Notes under the pieces: generated by a model
What the model was told of the DNA's origin: nothing
Seen by the model: only the letters and a program-made list of their open reading frames with translations
Databases searched by the model: none
NCBI RefSeq assembly: GCF_004339665.1
Contig: NZ_SMMU01000009.1
Coordinates: forward strand, 89,862-153,861
DNA from: Azotobacter chroococcum
GTDB taxonomy: Bacteria; Pseudomonadota; Gammaproteobacteria; Pseudomonadales; Pseudomonadaceae
DNA: 64,000 nucleotides
Reading direction: 5' to 3'
In this document: piece by piece, positions 57,235 to 64,000 of the stretch
Layout: every line of letters begins with the position of its first letter
Numbering within the stretch: the first letter of the stretch is position 1
Program-made: the position numbers and the translations under genes

Positions 57235-57756
57235 TCAGTCCTGCACCCAGGGCAGCCCCCAGAGCCGCCAGCCGCCGCTTTCGCCGCGCTGCCGATGGGC
57301 ATCGAGATCACCCTCGAAACCCTCCAGCACGTTGAACACCTGGGCGAAGCCGGCAGCCGTAGCCGCTGCCGCGGCCGCCGCGGAGCGCTTGCCGCTGCGG
57401 CAGAGCAGCACCAGCACGCCGTCGCGGCCGGCCCGGCTTTCCAGCTCGCGGAGGAAGCGCGGATTGCGCACCAGCGTCGGGCCGGTCTGCCAGGCCACGT
57501 GCAGGCTGTCCGGCACGCGTCCGACGAACTTCAGCTCCTCGGCGCTGCGCACATCCACCAAGGTCGCCGCGCCAGCCTGCAGCAGTGCCCAGGCCTCCGG
57601 CGGATAGAGACTGCCGGCATAGCCGAGGCCATCAGCAGTGGCGCGGGAACGGGCCCGGGCGAGCAGCTCCGCCGGACTGGCGGCGAGTACGGCGGACAGA
57701 TCGACGGGACGCCGGATGTCTTCGGCGACATGCGGGGCTGGGGCGGCGGCTGGCAT
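57235..57756 (-). CDS. Rhodanese-like sulfurtransferase
   Basis: A 173-residue single-domain rhodanese. The domain runs from about residue 45 (YPPEAWALLQAGAATLVDVRSAEELKFVGRVPDSLHVAW). The active loop is LLCRSGKRSA, with Cys ready to carry a persulfide. FAQVFNVLEGFEGDLDAHRQRG completes the fold. The first 30 residues are Pro/Ala-rich. The start MPAAAPAP has GGAGGAG just ahead. It is the first gene of the encapsulin locus and may hand sulfur to or from the desulfurase. Confidence 0.9.
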   Translation of the reverse strand: MPAAAPAPHVAEDIRRPVDLSAVLAASPAELLARARSRATADGLGYAGSLYPPEAWALLQAGAATLVDVRSAEELKFVGRVPDSLHVAWQTGPTLVRNPRFLRELESRAGRDGVLVLLCRSGKRSAAAAAAATAAGFAQVFNVLEGFEGDLDAHRQRGESGGWRLWGLPWVQD

Positions 57757-57837
57757 TGGGGACTCCTCCGGTTGACTGGTCGAGGCCCGGCAGCCGATCC
57801 GCCGCACCACGTTGGGGACTACTCTATGCCGCCTTTA

Positions 57838-57886
57838 TATTCCAAAAAAATAACTTGTTATTTTATTTATAAAACTTTTTGGAATA
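57838..57886. promoter_or_regulatory. Nested palindromes in the encapsulin-operon promoter
   Basis: TATTCCAAAAA (57838-57848) and TTTTTGGAATA (57876-57886) are perfect 11-bp inverted repeats. Inside them AAATAAC-TT-GTTATTT forms a second palindrome. The patch is strikingly AT-rich for this genome. It lies about 80-130 bp before the rhodanese gene. A sulfur regulator such as CysB could bind here, but that is a guess. Confidence 0.5.
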
Positions 57887-57991
57887 AAAATACCATCGTG
57901 CAGGCGACGCCAGGCAATCAACGTCGGCCTGGTGCCTATCGGCCGGCCCGCCGGGAGTAGCCGCGCGGCAGGTTGCGGGGCGCCAGCAGCC

Positions 57992-58837
57992 CTACCGAAA
58001 GACCATCACCAGCCCCGCCGCCAGCGCCAGCAGCGCCCCGCCGATCAGCAGTCCCAGCGCCAGCGGGCTGGAGTCGGCCTTCGCCTCGGGCTGGGGCGCG
58101 GCGGCCGCCTGGGCGGCGGCGTGCAGGGGATTGGCGACGGGGGTGCGGCCGCTCGCCCTGGGTTTCTCCTGTCTGGGCAGGTCGACCGCCGCCATGAACA
58201 GCGTGGCGTCCTCGTCCTCGGTCTGCGGCACTTCGACCTTGGGGCCGATCACCAGCAGGGTCACCGAGCCCATGCGCACCTGGTCGCCGGGCTGCAGGAC
58301 GGCGCTCTCGACCCGCTTGCGGTTGACGTAGACGCCGTTGGCCGAGGCCAGGTCCTTGATTTCCAGCACGTCGCCCTTGAGGAAGAACTCGCCGTGGCGG
58401 CGCGACAGTTCGGGATCGCCGAAGCACAGCTCGCAGCGGGTCGAACGGCCGAAGGTCATCGAGCCCTGGACGAGAAACTTGCGCCCCTCGTGCTCGCCCT
58501 GGATCACCTGCAGGAACCAGCGCTGCGCGGCCTCCGCCCGCGGTCTGGCCTTGCTCGGGTCGAGCAGCAGCAGCTCCACGGCGCCGAGCCGCAGCAGGTC
58601 GTCGGCGCGCAGCTGGTAGTGGCTGGCGATGCGCGTGTCGTTGACGAAGGTGCTGCCCTCGCTGTCGCAGTCGTGAAGGTAGTACTGGCCGTTCTGCTGG
58701 CGGATTTCCGCATGGAAGGCGCAGATTCCCGGATCGTCGAGGACCAGGTGGTTGCGCCGGTCGCGGCCGATGGTGAAGCGTTCCTCGACCAGCCAGACGG
58801 GTGCCTGGCGACCGTCTTTGAAGTTCAGCTTGAGCAT
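57992..58837 (-). CDS. Double-FHA-domain membrane protein
   Basis: A 281-residue protein with two phospho-threonine-binding FHA domains. The first (about 18-95) contains FTIGRDRRNHLVLDDPGICAFHAEI. The second (about 120-200) contains MTFGRSTRCELCFGDPELSRRHGEFFL with SANGVYVNRKRV. A Pro/Ala linker leads to one C-terminal membrane helix (LALGLLIGGALLALAAGLVMVF). It should read the phosphorylation made by the adjacent kinase. It lies 57 bp after the kinase gene on the same strand. Such sets usually regulate type VI secretion, but no secretion genes are in this window. Confidence 0.9.
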   Translation of the reverse strand: MLKLNFKDGRQAPVWLVEERFTIGRDRRNHLVLDDPGICAFHAEIRQQNGQYYLHDCDSEGSTFVNDTRIASHYQLRADDLLRLGAVELLLLDPSKARPRAEAAQRWFLQVIQGEHEGRKFLVQGSMTFGRSTRCELCFGDPELSRRHGEFFLKGDVLEIKDLASANGVYVNRKRVESAVLQPGDQVRMGSVTLLVIGPKVEVPQTEDEDATLFMAAVDLPRQEKPRASGRTPVANPLHAAAQAAAAPQPEAKADSSPLALGLLIGGALLALAAGLVMVFR

Positions 58838-58894
58838 ATGCGGTATGAGCCCTGTTCTCGTGGCGCAGACTCGGTGGGGTGCGGCGACTGTCGG

Positions 58895-60634
<1,740 letters not shown>

Positions 60635-60649
60635 GGAGTCGGGCGCCGA

Positions 60650-61450
60650 TCATTTCTTTGCGGATTTCAAGAGTTTGCCGAGGAAGCTGCGCGGCTTTTG
60701 CGCCGCGGCCTGCACCGGCGGCGGCGAGGCCAGCCCGAGCGCGATGCAGGAGATGTTGTCGCTGCCGCCCATGCGGTTGGCGGCCGCGACCAGGTTGCCG
60801 ACCAGGGCGTCGAGGGTGGCGGCGCGGGCGCACAGGCGCTGGATCTGCGCGTCGCCCAGCTCGCGGGTCAGGCCGTCGCTGCACAGCAGCAGCAGCTCGC
60901 CGTGGCCGAGGCGGCCCTGCACCAGATCCACCTCGAGCGCCTCGCCGCTCTGGCCGAGGCAGCGGGTCACCACGTTGCGCAGGGGATGCCGGCCGGCCTC
61001 CTCGGCACTCAGCCGGCCGGCATCGATCATCGCCTGCACCCAGCTGTGATCGTGGGTCAACTGCTCGATGGAGCCGGTGCCGATCCGGTAGGCGCGGCTG
61101 TCGCCGCCCCAGGCGAGCTGGAAATCCGCGCCGGAAAAGCGCACCGCGACCAGGGTGGTGCCCATGCCGCGCCGCCCCTCCTCGGCCTCGGCGGCGGCGA
61201 GGACGGCGGCATTGGCGGTCAGGACGGCGCTGCGCAGGTCCTCGCCACGGGCGATCTGCCGGCGCAGGGTTTCCAGCGCCAGGGCGCTGGCCACCTCGCC
61301 GCACCGGTGGCCGCCCATGCCGTCGGCGACCGCCCACAGACGCAGCTGCGGACAGCACAGCACGGCATCTTCGTTGTGCGTGCGCACCCGGCCGGCGGTC
61401 GTGAGTGCCGCGTATCCCAGGGCGGGATCGGAAGACGGAGCGATCGACAT
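60650..61450 (-). CDS. PP2C-type Ser/Thr phosphatase
   Basis: A 266-residue metal-dependent phosphatase. Metal ligands are visible in RTHNEDAVLCCP, AVADGMGGHRCGEVAS, LLLCSDGLTREL and GGSDNISCIAL. It reverses the phosphorylation made by the neighbouring kinase, as PppA or Stp1 does in type VI systems. It is the first gene of the three-gene unit. A basic C-terminus (KPRSFLGKLLKSAKK) may touch the membrane. The unit is separated from the sigma-54 regulator by about 180 bp. Confidence 0.92.
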   Translation of the reverse strand: MSIAPSSDPALGYAALTTAGRVRTHNEDAVLCCPQLRLWAVADGMGGHRCGEVASALALETLRRQIARGEDLRSAVLTANAAVLAAAEAEEGRRGMGTTLVAVRFSGADFQLAWGGDSRAYRIGTGSIEQLTHDHSWVQAMIDAGRLSAEEAGRHPLRNVVTRCLGQSGEALEVDLVQGRLGHGELLLLCSDGLTRELGDAQIQRLCARAATLDALVGNLVAAANRMGGSDNISCIALGLASPPPVQAAAQKPRSFLGKLLKSAKK

Positions 61451-61629
61451 GGCGGTGAACGGTCTCGGTGGCGGCGCTGCGGCTGGAGCCGACGGGGTAA
61501 ATGGCTATTCGCCAGTAGCATACTCTGCCGTCGACGCCCGGAAAGCCGCTGACCGGGCACGACGCCGGGAAGGTGAAGGAGCGCACAGTTTGCCGGGATG
61601 CCCCCTCCTTACGGCTCCGGCCACGGTGC

Positions 61630-63624
61630 TCAGTCGAGCCGTAACCGCTCGCCGGCTGCCGGCGCCCGGTACATGCCGTATTTCCTGAGCCGCAGGTACA
61701 GCGTGCTCTTGGCGATGCCCAGCGCCCTGGCGGCCTGGGTCAGGTTGCCACGGCTGCGCTCGACGGCCTGGCGGATGACCTCGCGCTCGGCCTCCTCGAG
61801 CTGCCCCTCGACCAGCCCGGCCGCCGCCCGTGCCGACTGGCGCAATTCGTCCGGCAGATCGTCGCGGGTCAGGCGGCATCCGCCCAGCAGCAGCATGCCC
61901 TCGAGAACGTTGCGCAGCTCGCGCACATTGCCGGGCCAGTCATGGGCCATCAGCGCCTGCAGGGCCTCGGGGTCCAGCTCCGGCAGCGCACGCCCATGCC
62001 GCTCGGCCTGGTGCCGCAGGATATGCCCGGCCAAGAGGGGAATGTCGTCGCGCCGCTCGCGCAGCGGCGGGATGCGGATGCTGGTGACCGCCACCCGGTA
62101 GAACAGGTCCTGGCGAAAACGCCGCTGCGCCACTTCCTCACGCAGATCGCGGTGGGTCGCCGCCACCAGGCGGAACTCGACCCGCCGCGGCGCGCACTCG
62201 CCCAGCCGGTAGATCTCGCCCTCCTCCAGCGCCCGCAGCAGGTGGCTCTGCAGATCCAGCGGCATCTCGCCGATTTCGTCGAGAAACAGCGTGCCGCCGT
62301 GGGCCGCTTCGATCTTGCCTTTCATGCCGCCGCGACGGGCGCCGGTGAAGGCGCCCTCGGCGTAGCCGAACAGTTCGCTGGCCAGCAGCTCGCGGGACAG
62401 GCTGCCGCAGTTGATGGCCACGAAGGGCCCCTCGCGACCGATCCCCGAATAGTGGATGCCCTGGGCGAACGCCTCCTTGCCCACGCCCGTTTCGCCCTGC
62501 AAGAGCACCGGCACATTGCAGCCGGCCAGTTGCTGCGCCTTGCGCAGCGCCGCGGCCATCGCCGCGCTGTTGCCCACCAGGCGGGCGAAGCCGGCTTCCC
62601 GCTCGCCCGGCACATTTGTGCGCGGATGGGGAGCGGCCAAAGAGCGCGAGGGACGGGACGGCAAGGGAATACGCAGCAGCGTGCCCAGCACCTCGCCCCG
62701 GCTCTGGACGGGCTGCAGCCAGTCGACGGGCAGCCAGCCCGGCAAGGGGCCGCTCGGGCGGCCGTCCAGCCCGAGTACGAGAGCCGGCAGCCGGCAGGTG
62801 CCGCGAATGTCGAGATCGATGCCCCGGGCCGCCAGGGCTGCCGGCCCATGCAGGTTGCTGCGGACCAGAAAGCCGTGGGGATCGAAGAGCAGCAGGCCTT
62901 CGTCGCGCGGGGCGACCAACTGCTCGACGCTGTGCTCCAGCAGCTGGTAGCGACTGGCCATTTCGTGCCTGGCCAGCGCCGACTCGATGCGCTGGGCGGT
63001 GGTCACCGCCAGGGCCAGGCTGTGGCGGCTGAAGCTTCGCGACTCGCCGGAGACATCCAGCGCGCCCAGCACATGCCCGTCGCGCGGGTCGCGGATGACC
63101 GTGGCGGAGCAGGTCCAGTGCTTGATGCCCTCGCAGAAATGCTCCGCCGCATGGATCTGCACCGGCTGGCCCAGCAACAGCGCAGTGCCGATGGCATTGG
63201 TGCCGCAGAGCCTCTCGTCCCAGGGACTGCCGGGCATCAGGTGGATGCGCTCGGCCCGGTCGCGCGCAGCGTAATCGCCGCCCGCCTCGATCACCATGCC
63301 TTCGCTGTCGGCCAGCAGCATGATGTTGCCGGTCTGCGCCATGAGTTCATGGGCCATGGCCATGACCGGCGCGCTGGCATCGAGCAGACGCCGGTGCCGA
63401 TCGCGGAGGGCCTGAAGCTGAGCCTCGGTGAGCGGCTCCGGCGCCTGGCGCAGGCCCGGGTCGACCCGGCTGTCCAGGCAGCGCCGCCAGGACTGGTCGA
63501 CTGGAGGACGCACCGCCACATCGCCGGGCAGATCCGCACTCCTGAGAAAATGCTGCCAGGCAGCCCTGATCCGTTGGTCATCCTCGGGACAGGAAAAGAC
63601 TCCTTTCGGTATGAGCGAACTCAT
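61630..63624 (-). CDS. AcoR-like sigma-54-dependent activator
   Basis: A 664-residue enhancer-binding protein. The N-terminal half (about 1-310) contains a GAF-type sensor region with the AcoR-family features [30 protein letters not shown] and [19 protein letters not shown]. The AAA+ domain has the Walker [16 protein letters not shown], the sigma-54 loop GAFTGA and Walker [13 protein letters not shown] Fis-type helix-turn-helix closes it ([25 protein letters not shown]). AcoR relatives switch on catabolism of acetoin, alcohols or similar small molecules. The target operon is not in view. It may lie to the right, beyond the window. Confidence 0.92.
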   Translation of the reverse strand: MSSLIPKGVFSCPEDDQRIRAAWQHFLRSADLPGDVAVRPPVDQSWRRCLDSRVDPGLRQAPEPLTEAQLQALRDRHRRLLDASAPVMAMAHELMAQTGNIMLLADSEGMVIEAGGDYAARDRAERIHLMPGSPWDERLCGTNAIGTALLLGQPVQIHAAEHFCEGIKHWTCSATVIRDPRDGHVLGALDVSGESRSFSRHSLALAVTTAQRIESALARHEMASRYQLLEHSVEQLVAPRDEGLLLFDPHGFLVRSNLHGPAALAARGIDLDIRGTCRLPALVLGLDGRPSGPLPGWLPVDWLQPVQSRGEVLGTLLRIPLPSRPSRSLAAPHPRTNVPGEREAGFARLVGNSAAMAAALRKAQQLAGCNVPVLLQGETGVGKEAFAQGIHYSGIGREGPFVAINCGSLSRELLASELFGYAEGAFTGARRGGMKGKIEAAHGGTLFLDEIGEMPLDLQSHLLRALEEGEIYRLGECAPRRVEFRLVAATHRDLREEVAQRRFRQDLFYRVAVTSIRIPPLRERRDDIPLLAGHILRHQAERHGRALPELDPEALQALMAHDWPGNVRELRNVLEGMLLLGGCRLTRDDLPDELRQSARAAAGLVEGQLEEAEREVIRQAVERSRGNLTQAARALGIAKSTLYLRLRKYGMYRAPAAGERLRLD

Positions 63625-63948
63625 CAGCCATCACCCTTGATTGTTATTGTTCTTGGTTCGGCCGTGCGAGCGAAATGCCCACAGCGTCCTTACTGCGGCA
63701 GGCATCTGGAAACATGCAATGCCGTAGAAACTGCAAGGCATTCTAGACAGGAATCCATCCGCTCGAACCAGCAATCGCCTCGGGAATCGAGAGCGTGCGG
63801 ACAGGCGGCAGTTGCTGGCGAATAAAGACCAGCGGCGGGATGCAGGCCCCGGGACGGGGCTTGACTCTGGTATCCAGCAACCTGTGCAAAGGTGAATATT
63901 GGTGATTGTGATGAACACCACCCGGCAGAGCAGCAAGGATGCATTTCG
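63625..63948. other. Intergenic region before the TnpB-like gene
   Basis: About 320 bases lie between the divergent sigma-54 regulator and the next start. It contains no clear -24/-12 promoter, hairpin terminator or gene. It may hold the left end of a transposable element, but no terminal structure could be recognised. Confidence 0.4.
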
Positions 63949-64000
63949 ATGCACCTGACCCACAAGATCGCCCTGCGCCCGACTCCCGAGCAGGCGGACT
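63949..64000 (+). CDS. TnpB/OrfB-like protein, first residues only
   Basis: The last 52 bases open a frame MHLTHKIALRPTPEQAD that runs off the window. This matches the conserved start of TnpB (IS200/IS605 OrfB) proteins, [KR]-I-x-L-x-P-x-x-E-Q. AAGGATG lies about ten bases ahead of the ATG. TnpB is an RNA-guided nuclease ancestral to Cas12. Only 17 residues are visible, so the call is tentative and integrity unknown. Confidence 0.6.
   Translation, partial: MHLTHKIALRPTPEQAD

Overview
The window reads as a chromosomal segment of a high-GC gammaproteobacterium of the Pseudomonadaceae, most likely Azotobacter or a close relative. The main clue is a di-Mop molbindin (ModG type). OprD porins, a Pseudomonas-type GntR operator family and Pseudomonas-like purine and valine catabolic genes agree with it. 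Genus is an inference. No rRNA, tRNA or CRISPR array is visible.

Left part (1-18.9 kb): oxidative stress, then iron. A channel fragment, an omega-amino-acid transaminase and a diguanylate cyclase precede a small HMA-type protein and a catalase-Dps pair. A compact minus-strand run of eleven genes follows (14521 down to 5580): a small HMA_2 protein, a membrane-anchored ferritin-like protein, two small membrane proteins, a Gly/Tyr/His-rich membrane protein, a P1B-type ATPase with a Ser-Cys-Ala membrane motif, FeoA, FeoB, FeoC, an M14-like protein and a thioredoxin-DsbD fusion. This looks like an iron-organelle (ferrosome-type) cluster fused to ferrous iron uptake. Divergent to it, behind a good Fur box, lies a FecI-FecR-TonB receptor set.

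Middle (19-31 kb): a GST, a sirtuin, ModG, small unknown proteins, a broken porin gene, a LysR/MFS pair, and a gluconate locus (kinase, permease, porin) with three copies of a GntR-like operator. A protein resembling a proteasome or HslV subunit lies at 29.2-29.9 kb.

31-47.3 kb: a complete purine breakdown route in two blocks: adenine deaminase, XdhABC and guanine deaminase, then HIU hydrolase, PuuE, UraD, allantoicase, AllA and the membrane urate oxidase PuuD. Together they convert adenine or guanine to urate, allantoin, urea and glyoxylate. A thiolase/acyl-CoA ligase pair with a divergent PAS-LuxR regulator separates the blocks. GTAGGG-ended palindromic repeats pepper the first block, and one is read into the end of xdhB.

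47.4-57.8 kb: a valine-catabolism operon with a decayed mmsA, a copper ATPase behind a MerR-type promoter, then a sulfur locus: rhodanese, serine acetyltransferase, a family 2A encapsulin shell and its cysteine desulfurase cargo with a ~190-residue disordered leader. This is a sulfur-storage nanocompartment system.

Right end (58-64 kb): an FHA protein, a Ser/Thr kinase and a PP2C phosphatase (a signalling set usually tied to type VI secretion), an AcoR-like sigma-54 activator, and the first codons of a TnpB-like protein. Iron, sulfur and molybdenum storage genes in one window would suit a nitrogen fixer with a large cofactor demand; that link is inference.
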